In this document: piece after piece, positions 51,487-59,127 of the stretch
How the letters are laid out: each line of letters opens with the position of its first letter
Numbering within the stretch: the first letter of the stretch is position 1
Assembly: GCA_033283165.1 (NCBI GenBank)
Contig: JAWMQL010000005.1
Span: forward strand, 124,001 to 188,000
Source: JAWMQL01 sp033283165
GTDB lineage: Bacteria; Pseudomonadota; Gammaproteobacteria; Pseudomonadales; Halieaceae
Direction: 5' to 3'
Length of the DNA: 64,000 nt
The notes under the pieces: model-generated
Database searches by the model: none
What the model was told of the DNA's origin: nothing
Seen by the model: only the letters and a program-made list of their open reading frames with translations
Position numbers and translations under genes: made by a program

Positions 51487-52920
51487 TCACTGCCCGCTGA
51501 CGATAGGGCGGACATTCCTGGAAGCGGCCCTGCTCTGCCCCTCCTTTACCGGCTCGGCCGACCGCTCCCACAGCAGGTTTCGGACCTTGTTGTAGGGAAC
51601 AGGATCCGGTGAGAGTATTACGACCAGGCGCATTCCGTCACTGAAGTACGGGTCACCGGTCAGGTTTTCCCGCGGTTGCTCGCGGGTCGCGACCGGAGCA
51701 CCTGACACGAAACCAAAGCGTTTCACAAAGCCCTCGGCGAGCAGGCTGTGCAGCAGGTACTCGCGCGTCAGGTCGACTTCAGGATCGATAATATGAGTCG
51801 TCAGTGAAGGCGATTTGGGAGTTACCTTGATGCCGATATCGCGGCTGACCTGACCAACCCACACCTGCTGACCGAGGTACCTGAATGGGGCCAGCCACAG
51901 CCGCATGTGATTGCGCTGCGCGATATTATCCCGGGCACGCTGCAGGGCAAAGTCCTGTTTACGCCCGAACAGGTACAGGTTACTGACCGGCGCAACCGGG
52001 TAACTGTCACCGGAAATCGTGGCGCCAACGAGGCGGCGTACACTGCCAATGGTAATGCGGTGTGTGAAGGACCAACCGCTGGCTGAAAGGGAACTCAGCA
52101 CGTCGCTTGAGTCGCCGACGATCACGACGTTCAGGGGATCACCGTGGTTGCCTCCGGTATCACTGGCGCAGCAGGGAAGATCAGCGAGAGTGGCCCGCAA
52201 TTCCTCGGTATCGAGATTGGGGAGATCCATGCCGGGGTACGTATGCTCGGTATCCAGGCGTTCATAGTCGAATATGCCGTCCGGCAGCGGAAGCGCGAAG
52301 CCGAAACGCAGTTCGAGATAGGTCCCGGGTTCCTGGGAGCTCAACTCACCATCGCCGGTGGTCCGTCGCAAATCCAGCTCATATGAATCCTGCGCCAGCC
52401 GGATGTCCACATAGCGGCCACCGACTGCCCGGGGCAGATAGATGTAGCCCTCGGTAATCATGCCGGGGAGCATTTTCAACCGGATCGATTCGTCACGCAG
52501 CCGCTGGGAGAATTTTTCGAACTGGCTGTCCGGTACAGTTTTCTTCAACAGCAGGGCCGCCTCGTCCTGTGAATAGAAGTCCTGGTCGATCTTGTTCCGC
52601 AACAACCACAGGTTGTTGTCCGAGGCATTCCTCACGCTGATCCAGATCGCCTGTATGTCTTTTGCGCCGAGGTCTGCCCCGAAATGTGCGCGTGCCTGGG
52701 AGTCTGTCAAAATGGCGACTGCAACAGAGATGTCCCCCACCGTCTTGGTCTGGACCCCGGTAAGCTCCGAGGGCGCGTCCAGTGGCTCGATCTCGAGTGT
52801 GCTGGTGGCGCAGCCACCGAGCGCCAACAGCAACCACAGGGCCAGAAACGGACCCGGGCCTCGCGGTCTCCCCGCCCCGGCTGAGTGGGCAGCGGGACTG
52901 TGCAAGCAGCATGCTGGCAT
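51487..52920 (-). CDS. LssY C-terminal domain lipoprotein
   Basis: This 477-residue protein starts at ATG 52920 and has a lipoprotein signal (LALWLLLALGGC). The second half is an LssY_C domain: 'WSFTHRITIGSVRRLVGATISGDSYPVAPVSNLYLFGRKQDFALQRARDNIAQRNHMRLWLAPFRYLGQQVWVGQVSRDIGI'. In Legionella the domain is part of a secretion-linked protein; in other bacteria it occurs in periplasmic lipoproteins and PAP2 fusions. No partner is evident here. A strong terminator upstream separates it from the sugar operon. Confidence 0.8.
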   Translation of the reverse strand: MPACCLHSPAAHSAGAGRPRGPGPFLALWLLLALGGCATSTLEIEPLDAPSELTGVQTKTVGDISVAVAILTDSQARAHFGADLGAKDIQAIWISVRNASDNNLWLLRNKIDQDFYSQDEAALLLKKTVPDSQFEKFSQRLRDESIRLKMLPGMITEGYIYLPRAVGGRYVDIRLAQDSYELDLRRTTGDGELSSQEPGTYLELRFGFALPLPDGIFDYERLDTEHTYPGMDLPNLDTEELRATLADLPCCASDTGGNHGDPLNVVIVGDSSDVLSSLSASGWSFTHRITIGSVRRLVGATISGDSYPVAPVSNLYLFGRKQDFALQRARDNIAQRNHMRLWLAPFRYLGQQVWVGQVSRDIGIKVTPKSPSLTTHIIDPEVDLTREYLLHSLLAEGFVKRFGFVSGAPVATREQPRENLTGDPYFSDGMRLVVILSPDPVPYNKVRNLLWERSAEPVKEGQSRAASRNVRPIVSGQ

Positions 52921-53018
52921 AAGTCTTTAAATCGATTCCGGAAACAGCACTACCATGGATATTTGACGATACAACCACGCTACTGAATCATGGTCCACGT
53001 AACTTATCATACCTTGCG

Positions 53019-53052
53019 AAAAAAAAGGCATGCCACAGTTTTGTGGCATGCC
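53019..53052 (-). terminator. Rho-independent terminator
   Basis: The arms GGCATGCCACA (53027-53037) and TGTGGCATGCC (53042-53052) form an 11-base perfect stem with a 4-base loop. On the minus strand the stem is followed by eight T (53026-53019). It ends transcription from the GPH/GH13 side and of the candidate small RNA; there is no T run on the plus side. Confidence 0.92.
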
Positions 53053-53111
53053 CAAAACATCGACTGTTCCACCGCTAGAGCAATCGACACTGATGCGCCC
53101 TTCGAGCGCTC
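53019..53111 (-). ncRNA. Candidate LacI-controlled small RNA
   Basis: On the minus strand, TTGATT (53146-53141) and TAATAT (53123-53118) lie 17 bases apart. The 14-base LacI-type palindrome fills the spacer. Transcription from about 53111 would run only about 90 nt into the strong terminator at 53052-53019. The interval has no ORF with a ribosome site. I therefore predict a small RNA repressed by the LacI protein of this locus, sharing the terminator of the sugar operon. An alternative is an unused pseudo-operator in the operon's 3' region. Confidence 0.45.
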
Positions 53112-53124
53112 ACAGGCATATTAA

Positions 53125-53138
53125 TGCAATCGATTGCA
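53125..53138. promoter_or_regulatory. LacI-family operator, site 1
   Basis: The perfect palindrome TGCAATCGATTGCA is identical to the copy at 56469-56482. It lies 54 bases past the stop of the GPH gene and is centred between the promoter boxes of the candidate small RNA, an arrangement that gives repression. Confidence 0.75.
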
Positions 53139-53191
53139 ATAATCAAGGGCTCTTCCCGCACCCGTGGCTTTCGTTTTTTAAAACCTGGCTG

Positions 53192-54607
53192 TCAGGTGAC
53201 CGTCCTCGCTTCGGTTCCCACCGGCAATTCATCCGGTTGGCGCCTTATATGCATTTCAGCCTCAATCTGGCTCAGCAAGGATCGGTCGATCCGGTAAAAC
53301 AGCAACAGCAGCCCACCTGAGGCAAACAGGATGGCCGGCATGACATTGAACATCATGCGGATGCCCATAATGGCGGTGGGAGATTGCACCTCGTTCGCGA
53401 CAAATCCGAACCCGGCCAGGATAAAACCGGGCAACGCACCACCAAAAGCCGAGCCGAATTTCAGCGCGAACATGGATGCCGACACGGTAAGTCCCGACGT
53501 GCGCCTGGCGGTCAACCATTCACCATATTCCGCACAGTCGGTGAACATGGCGAACAACAAGGTGATGACCACGCCAAACGTCGCTATGCCAAGAGAATGA
53601 ACGAGTACGATCGTCCAAAAATACTCAGGCGGAATGAAAAAGCACAAAATCAACAACATGGCGTGAACCAGGCACATCATCATCACGAGGTGATTTTTAT
53701 CGAAACGAATTGCCAGAACAGGCGTAAACAGAACCCCCAGCAACTGCCCGATCAGGCCAACCGATGAAACCACGGCCGTCCGGTCGAAAAACAGGAAGAC
53801 ACTCGCGCCGTCGTCGAGCATATAGTACTTCACGTAAAACACGATGGACGCAAACCGGGCAACGAGCCCGGTTACCAACAAAACGCAGGCTATCGCCAGC
53901 ACGACCCAGGACGAATTTTTAAGGAGCGCGCCGAAATCATCACCGATGGAGGAATCATGCGGCTCGGGCTTGATACGCTCCCTGGTCGTTGCGAAAGTAA
54001 TCCAGAACAGGATCACCGAGAATACGGCGAATACGGCCATGGTCAAACGAAATCCAAGCAGGTCGTCGCCGCCTCCCAGCCAGTTCTTCAGCGGCGTGGC
54101 GAACGCCGCGATAAACAATCCACCAAGCGAGGCACATACAAATCTGTAGGTGGTTACCCTGGTGCGCTCGGTAGCCACAGGTGAGATCACGGCCATGAGC
54201 GCTGAATAGGGCACATTGATGGCCGTAAACGCCAACATCACTGCGATGTAGGTCGCGTAGGCGTAGACCAGTTTCCCCGTCGCCCCCAGGTCCGGGCCGA
54301 GAAATATTACGTAACCCAGCACGCCGTAGGGGATAGCCACCCATAACAGGTATGGACGGTATTTACCCCACCTGGACTCGGTACGATCCGCTATCAACCC
54401 CATGGCCGGATCGCTGACCGCATCCACGACTTTTGATATCAGCAACATGGTCCCGACTGCGGCGGGCGCGATACCGTAAATATCGGTGTAGTAGTACAGC
54501 AGGAACAGGCCGAAAAAGCCCAGATAAAAGTTCGAGGCCATGTCACCGAGCCCGTAGCCCAGCTTTTCTGAGAATGACAGTGGAGCGGTATCGGGGTCTT
54601 GAGCCAT
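53192..54607 (-). CDS. GPH-family sugar:cation symporter
   Basis: This 471-residue permease has 12 helices and the GPH signature 'LGYGLGDMASNFYLGFFGLFLLYYYTDIYGI', 'VVDAVSDPAMGLIADRTESRWGKYRPYLLW' and 'AINVPYSALMAVISP'. Members (MelB, XylP, and maltoside or oligosaccharide transporters) import glycosides with Na+ or H+. With the GH13 enzyme upstream and a LacI regulator, the expected cargo is an alpha-glucoside such as maltose, isomaltose or sucrose. It lies 96 bases after the GH13 stop, in one operon. Confidence 0.9.
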   Translation of the reverse strand: MAQDPDTAPLSFSEKLGYGLGDMASNFYLGFFGLFLLYYYTDIYGIAPAAVGTMLLISKVVDAVSDPAMGLIADRTESRWGKYRPYLLWVAIPYGVLGYVIFLGPDLGATGKLVYAYATYIAVMLAFTAINVPYSALMAVISPVATERTRVTTYRFVCASLGGLFIAAFATPLKNWLGGGDDLLGFRLTMAVFAVFSVILFWITFATTRERIKPEPHDSSIGDDFGALLKNSSWVVLAIACVLLVTGLVARFASIVFYVKYYMLDDGASVFLFFDRTAVVSSVGLIGQLLGVLFTPVLAIRFDKNHLVMMMCLVHAMLLILCFFIPPEYFWTIVLVHSLGIATFGVVITLLFAMFTDCAEYGEWLTARRTSGLTVSASMFALKFGSAFGGALPGFILAGFGFVANEVQSPTAIMGIRMMFNVMPAILFASGGLLLLFYRIDRSLLSQIEAEMHIRRQPDELPVGTEARTVT

Positions 54608-54703
54608 ATTAGTTCTCGCTTGATTTCTTATTTAATTCACTGCGTGTTATGCCTTCCGTCCTGGCCGGCGAATCTACCGGTGCCTGGTGGCCCTCCCTGT
54701 GCC

Positions 54704-56386
54704 TCAGGTATTTTCCACATACACCCTCGATTCGAAGGGCCGCAGAAGGATCCAGCCATCTTTGCTACTCGGGTTTCCGCAGTAATTCCCCAGGAGTAGC
54801 TTTCCCGCCGAGGACTGATTCATCTCCAGTAAGGTTTCCTGCCTGGAAAAATTACCTAGTACCACTATCCGGGTTCCGTCCATAAACCGCGCGAATGCGA
54901 ACACGTCACGGGGAGCGTCGTCGATAGCCTGGAATTCACCGTAGACCAGGACGGCGTATTGCTTCCGCAGTGCAATGAGTGATTTGTAGAACTGCAACAC
55001 TGAATTTCTATCCTGCCGTTCCCGTTCTACGTTGATCTGCTCGTGGTTATCATTGATACCGATCCAGGGTTGCACCGAACTGAAGCCCGCGTGGGGACCG
55101 CCTGTCCAATGCATCGGTGTACGGGCGTTATCCCTGCTGTACCGGTGAGCCAGCGGCAATATGTCATTCGGGTGCATGCCCTCGGCATCACGATACTCGT
55201 TGTACATATTAAGTGTCGCGACATCACGATAGTCATCGATTGACGCAAACCTGGCATTCGTCATTCCTATTTCATCGCCCTGGTAGATGAAGGGCGTACC
55301 CTTCAGCGTCAACAGGATCGTAGCAATCAATTTTGCCGACTCGGCGCGATAGCGGTTGTCATCGCCAAACCGGGACACCGCCCTGGGGAGATCGTGGTTA
55401 CCGAAGAACGGGGCATTCCAGCCTGTTCCCTCGAGCCCTATCTGCCATTTCCCCAGCACCCGTTTGAGTTCCCCAATGTCCAGTTTCCTCGGTTTCCAGC
55501 TTGCCCTGTCGCCAGGCTCTATATCCAGGATGGTGTGCTCAAAATGAAACAGTGAGTTCAGGGAACCGTGTTCTTCATGTGTCAGGCTGGCCGCTTCATC
55601 CACAGTCGTGAGAGATGCCTCACCCACCGTGAAAATGTCGTAATGGTCAAACACCTCTCTTTTCATTTCATTGAGGTACTCGTGCAGACGCGGCCCCATG
55701 GCACACAACCGCATCGCGTCCGCATAGGAACCGGCGCCCGCCGATGCGGCATCCGGCAGGCCAGGGACTTTTGACAGGTAGTTAATCGCGTCGAGTCGAA
55801 ACCCGTCCACCCCCTTGTCCAGCCACCACCGCATCGCCCGGTAGATAGCCGTTCTCACCGAGGGGTTCTCCCAGTTGAGATCTGGCTGCTTTTTAGAGAA
55901 AAGATGGAGGTAATAGTCCCCGGTTCCCTCGTCCAGTTCCCAGGCCGATCCCCGGAAGATCGACTCCCAGTTATTGGGTTCCCGGCCATCCTTTCCCGGT
56001 CGCCAGATATACCAGTCTCGATAGGGGTTGTCTCTAGATTTGCGTGACTCCCTGAACCATGGATGCTCGTCGGACGTATGATTTGCCACGAAATCCATGA
56101 TCAGCCGTATGCCGCGCCTGTGCAGTTGCTCGAGTAGAAGGTCGAAATCGGCCATTGAGCCGAATTCTTGCGCTACACCCTGGTAATCGGCGACGTCGTA
56201 GCCATTGTCATCGTTTGGAGAGGGGTAGATTGGCGACAGCCAGACCAGGCCGATGCCAAGTTCTTCAAGATAGTCCAGCTTACTGATAATGCCCTGCAGA
56301 TCCCCTATCCCATCGCCGTTGCTGTCGCAAAAACTGCGCGGATAGATCTGATAGGCAACAGCCTCTTTCCACCAGGTTTTTCTCAT
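54704..56386 (-). CDS. GH13 alpha-glucosidase (oligo-1,6-glucosidase type)
   Basis: From ATG 56386 this is a 560-residue cytoplasmic protein. GH13 conserved regions are clear: 'DFVANHTSDEHPWF' (I), 'DGFRLDAINY' (II, nucleophile Asp at about residue 200), 'FTVGEAS' (III, acid/base Glu), 'FFGNHDLPRAVSR' (IV), plus 'QPDLNWENPSVR' of subfamilies 17/23/31. The residue after the nucleophile is Ala; in this group Val marks alpha-1,6 and Thr alpha-1,4 preference, so the linkage is uncertain. It hydrolyses imported oligosaccharides. The extra upstream residues to 56473 run through the operator and are not coding. Confidence 0.92.
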   Translation of the reverse strand: MRKTWWKEAVAYQIYPRSFCDSNGDGIGDLQGIISKLDYLEELGIGLVWLSPIYPSPNDDNGYDVADYQGVAQEFGSMADFDLLLEQLHRRGIRLIMDFVANHTSDEHPWFRESRKSRDNPYRDWYIWRPGKDGREPNNWESIFRGSAWELDEGTGDYYLHLFSKKQPDLNWENPSVRTAIYRAMRWWLDKGVDGFRLDAINYLSKVPGLPDAASAGAGSYADAMRLCAMGPRLHEYLNEMKREVFDHYDIFTVGEASLTTVDEAASLTHEEHGSLNSLFHFEHTILDIEPGDRASWKPRKLDIGELKRVLGKWQIGLEGTGWNAPFFGNHDLPRAVSRFGDDNRYRAESAKLIATILLTLKGTPFIYQGDEIGMTNARFASIDDYRDVATLNMYNEYRDAEGMHPNDILPLAHRYSRDNARTPMHWTGGPHAGFSSVQPWIGINDNHEQINVERERQDRNSVLQFYKSLIALRKQYAVLVYGEFQAIDDAPRDVFAFARFMDGTRIVVLGNFSRQETLLEMNQSSAGKLLLGNYCGNPSSKDGWILLRPFESRVYVENT

Positions 56387-56468
56387 TGTCGTATTGCTGC
56401 CGCCAGAACAGGAGTCAACTGTTTCAGGTTTCAATATGGTCGGGAGTTTACGACAATCCGGACAATAA

Positions 56469-56482
56469 TGCAATCGATTGCA
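56469..56482. promoter_or_regulatory. LacI-family operator, site 2
   Basis: A second exact TGCAATCGATTGCA lies 83 bases upstream of the GH13 ATG. It overlaps or adjoins possible promoter boxes (for example TTGCAT, 17 bases, TAAACT on the minus strand). It should control the GH13-GPH operon. Confidence 0.8.
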
Positions 56483-56539
56483 GCAAGGCGTTTAGATCGC
56501 CCCAGAGCAGGGAACAGACTCATCCCCGGGGATCGCTTT

Positions 56540-57559
56540 TCAGGGCGTTGAGCCCCGCTTGACCAGCTTCACCTTCATAACGTGATCCCTTGCCGAGCCT
56601 TTTTCCATGCTCTGCAACAGGGTCTTGACCAGCATCTGGCCACCGGAGCGGATGTCCTGACTGACGGTCGTGAGGGGTGGATTGGCTCTTGCGGCTATGG
56701 AAATGTCATCGTAGCCGATCACGGCGACGTCTTCGGGCACACGCATGCCCCGGGCGTTCAATAGCGCCATGGTACTCATCGCGATCAGGTCACTGCAGCA
56801 GACTATCCCATCAATCCTGGGATGCCGATCGAGAAAGGCGCCAATCATTACCTCCGCCTGTTCTGTATCGAACGGCACCGGCAACATCAGATTATCGTCG
56901 ACCGCGAGACCGAGATCCTCATGCGCTTTGACAAAGCCCTCGTATCTCGCCTTCAACTCAGGCAGGCCCCTGTCACCGAAAAAGGCCAGGCGTTTCCGGC
57001 CGTGTTCGATCAGGTAGGAGGCGGCAAGTCGACCACCGGCGACGTTGTCCGAGCCAACCAGGCGGTACTTTTTCCCCGCCAGTTTCGCACCCCACACGAC
57101 AATCGGCACGTTGCCCTGGGCCAGTTTATTCAGCTCTTTGTGGGCCTGTCCCTGGCCGATAAAGATTATCCCTGCTGATTGGCGATAGGCGCGGCTGGCC
57201 AGGAAGTCAGTCGCCCTGGAGATGGGTTCGTGAACCAGCAGGAGGTCAAAGCCGGCGCCGGCCAGGTTATCCGCCAGATGGCCTATCATTTCCAGGAAAA
57301 ACGGGTCGGAAATGTGTTGCTCTGATTCCGGGTCCAGCATGAGCACGACACTGACGATATTGCTTTGTTGGAGCCGCAGGCTACGAGCCGCCTCGTTAAC
57401 GACATAATTGTGCTCAGCCGCCAGGGCGCGGATCTTCGCCCTGGTTTTCTCGTTCACCAGGGGGCTGTCACTGAGAGCCCGCGACACGGTGGACCGGGAC
57501 ACGTTGGCCAGGTCGGCGAGCATCTGCATATCGGTATTTTTCTGGTGTTTCTTTGCCAT
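56540..57559 (-). CDS. LacI-family transcriptional repressor
   Basis: ATG 57559 has GAGAGG about 8 bases upstream and gives 339 residues. The N-terminal helix-turn-helix reads 'MLADLANVSRSTVSRALSDSPLVNEKTRAKI', followed by the hinge and a periplasmic-binding-like sensor domain ('DGIVCCSDLIAMSTMALLNARGMRVPEDVAVIGYDDI'). The ligand is probably the alpha-glucoside imported by the GPH protein. Its own promoter carries a related inverted repeat, so autoregulation is expected. An in-frame TTG at 57577 is a weaker start. Confidence 0.92.
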   Translation of the reverse strand: MAKKHQKNTDMQMLADLANVSRSTVSRALSDSPLVNEKTRAKIRALAAEHNYVVNEAARSLRLQQSNIVSVVLMLDPESEQHISDPFFLEMIGHLADNLAGAGFDLLLVHEPISRATDFLASRAYRQSAGIIFIGQGQAHKELNKLAQGNVPIVVWGAKLAGKKYRLVGSDNVAGGRLAASYLIEHGRKRLAFFGDRGLPELKARYEGFVKAHEDLGLAVDDNLMLPVPFDTEQAEVMIGAFLDRHPRIDGIVCCSDLIAMSTMALLNARGMRVPEDVAVIGYDDISIAARANPPLTTVSQDIRSGGQMLVKTLLQSMEKGSARDHVMKVKLVKRGSTP

Positions 57560-57587
57560 ACTGCCCTCTCGGTGCAATTACCGGACG

Positions 57588-57593
57588 ATTATA
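57588..57593 (-). promoter_or_regulatory. -10 box of the LacI-type regulator gene
   Basis: A perfect TATAAT on the minus strand, 29 bases before the ATG at 57559. The -35 region is poor and is covered by the inverted repeat at 57595-57615, as expected for an autorepressed promoter. Confidence 0.5.
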
Positions 57594-57594
57594 G

Positions 57595-57615
57595 CCAATC
57601 GTTGCACACGATTGG
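57595..57615. promoter_or_regulatory. LacI-family operator, site 3 (autoregulatory)
   Basis: The arms CCAATCG and CGATTGG surround a 7-base spacer and abut the TATAAT of the regulator's promoter. It shares the half-site CAATCG/CGATTG with sites 1 and 2 but has wider spacing, so binding may be weaker. Confidence 0.6.
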
Positions 57616-57644
57616 ATAATTTCGCCACGAGGGCTATTGCCAGG

Positions 57645-58436
57645 CTATTTCAGCAGATCAGGCTGCTCGGCAATGATTACCTGGTACAGCGGCTGAAAGT
57701 TGAACCAGCCCGCCAGCGGGGTGCCGACTGTTTCCCGGGTGTGAAGCGCCACATCGTGGGCGATCAACTTCGGCGTGCCGGCGGCTTCGGCCAGCAGTTG
57801 CGCCTGGCAGCTGCGCTCCATCGTGATATACCACCACGCGGCGGCATCGATGCTGTCGGCGACGGTCAGCAGGCCGTGATTTTGCAATATCGCCGCCTTG
57901 CGGTTGCCCAGCGCGGCCGCAATGCGCTCCCCCTCACTGTTGTCCAGTACCACACCGGAGAAGTCATCGAACAGTACATGGTCCTCGTAGAAGGCACAGG
58001 CATCCTGTGTCAGGGGATCCAGGGTCCTGCCCAGCGCAGAGAAAGCCTTGCCGTAAACCGAGTGGGAGTGCGCCGCCGCGGTGATCTCCGGATTGGCCAT
58101 GTGGATTTGCGAGTGGATGGTGAAAGCCGCGCCGTTGAGCAGGCCGGAGCCCTCCACCACATCGCCTTTGTGATTGACCAGCAACAGGTCGGAAACCTTC
58201 ATTTGCTTGAAGGACTGCCCCATGGGGTTCACCCAGAAATGGTCCTGGTGCTCCGGGTCGCGCACGGTGATATGGCCAGCCACCCCTTCGTCAAAGCCGA
58301 ACTTCCCGAACAGGCGCAGGGCCGCAGCCAGCTTGTTCTTACGATCCTGGCGGATCTCATCGACACCCTCAGGTGCCCGGTTCAGCGCATTGCCGCCATC
58401 CATATTCATCACGATCTGGTTTGCTGTATCGCTCAT
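57645..58436 (-). CDS. Class II aldolase/adducin family protein
   Basis: This 263-residue protein has 'HITVRDPEHQDHFWVNPMG', the zinc-binding 'AAAHSHSVYGKAFSALG' and 'AILQNHGLLTVAD', all standard for the family. Members cleave sugar phosphates (fuculose-1-phosphate, ribulose-5-phosphate) or act on related small molecules; larger forms of this adducin-like subgroup are often uncharacterised. AGGAG lies 7 bases before the ATG. It is divergent from the Crp/Fnr-type gene with only 48 bases between. Confidence 0.9.
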   Translation of the reverse strand: MSDTANQIVMNMDGGNALNRAPEGVDEIRQDRKNKLAAALRLFGKFGFDEGVAGHITVRDPEHQDHFWVNPMGQSFKQMKVSDLLLVNHKGDVVEGSGLLNGAAFTIHSQIHMANPEITAAAHSHSVYGKAFSALGRTLDPLTQDACAFYEDHVLFDDFSGVVLDNSEGERIAAALGNRKAAILQNHGLLTVADSIDAAAWWYITMERSCQAQLLAEAAGTPKLIAHDVALHTRETVGTPLAGWFNFQPLYQVIIAEQPDLLK

Positions 58437-58472
58437 GATTTATCTCCTCTCTCGGTGTTATACATATCAGTT

Positions 58473-58478
58473 TATACT
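58473..58478 (+). promoter_or_regulatory. -10 box implying a leaderless mRNA
   Basis: TATACT is followed by 6 bases and then the ATG at 58485. No Shine-Dalgarno is present. A second TTATAC lies about 14 bases upstream. The -35 region is weak, so an activator or the Crp/Fnr protein itself may be needed. Confidence 0.35.
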
Positions 58479-58484
58479 CTGGCC

Positions 58485-59093
58485 ATGATATCGAATGACA
58501 CAAGAGCACGCCTTAGGCCCTGGCTGCAGCGCTGGTCCCTGGAGCAGTTGGACCCGTCTGAGCCTTGGCTTGGGAGCATGTCACTGGTGACATTCGCTCC
58601 CGATGAATTCCTGGTGCGCTGTGGTGAACACAGCGACTCTCTTTACCTGCTGGACCGCGGCCTGGTCCGGCTGTTCTACATCACGCCTGACGGCCGCGAG
58701 CGCAACAAGGCCTTTTATCGCGAAGGCCAGGTCACCGGGCCGGTCAGTGCCGCAATCACCGCCTCCGCCGCCCCGTTCTCTATCCAGTCGATGGAGCCGA
58801 CCGAAGCCATCCGCTGCTCGTTCAGGGAACTCATGGACGCCACCTCCCGTAACGCCCATGTCGCCCAACTCTACCGTACACTGCTGGCGGAGGCATTTAT
58901 CCGCAACGAGCAGCGCGAGGCCATGTTGCTCACCTGTAACGCCGACCAGCGCTACCGGTGGCTGCTGGACCAGGAACCCGACCTGCCCGAGCGGGTAGCG
59001 CAGTTCCACATTGCGTCCTACCTCGGTATTGATGCGGTGTCACTTTCCAGGCTCAAGCGCAAGCATAGGAAAAAGGCCCCGGCCGGGCATTAA
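58485..59093 (+). CDS. Crp/Fnr-family transcriptional regulator
   Basis: From ATG 58485 this is a 202-residue protein with a cyclic-nucleotide-binding-like beta barrel ('LVTFAPDEFLVRCGEHSDSLYLLDRGLVRLFYITPDGRERNKAFYREGQVTGP'), a dimer helix and a C-terminal helix-turn-helix ('RVAQFHIASYLGIDAVSLSRLKRKHRK'). No Cys cluster for an iron-sulfur sensor is seen, so it is not a classical Fnr. A TATACT box ends 6 bases before the ATG, which would put the start of transcription on the A of the ATG. The stop lies in the palindrome before nhaC. Confidence 0.85.
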   Translation: MISNDTRARLRPWLQRWSLEQLDPSEPWLGSMSLVTFAPDEFLVRCGEHSDSLYLLDRGLVRLFYITPDGRERNKAFYREGQVTGPVSAAITASAAPFSIQSMEPTEAIRCSFRELMDATSRNAHVAQLYRTLLAEAFIRNEQREAMLLTCNADQRYRWLLDQEPDLPERVAQFHIASYLGIDAVSLSRLKRKHRKKAPAGH

Positions 59094-59103
59094 CAATTGT
59101 TAA
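59090..59103. promoter_or_regulatory. Perfect palindrome before the NhaC gene
   Basis: TTAACAATTGTTAA is a 14-base perfect palindrome that overlaps the stop codon of the Crp/Fnr-type gene and lies 24 bases before ATG 59128. It may be an operator for the antiporter gene. Confidence 0.45.
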
Positions 59104-59127
59104 GGGCAAGTTAATTCAGGAGGATTC

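Noticed and set aside
57408..58484. Upstream extension of the Crp/Fnr-type frame
   Set aside because: It runs antisense through the aldolase and regulator genes; coding character begins only at ATG 58485.
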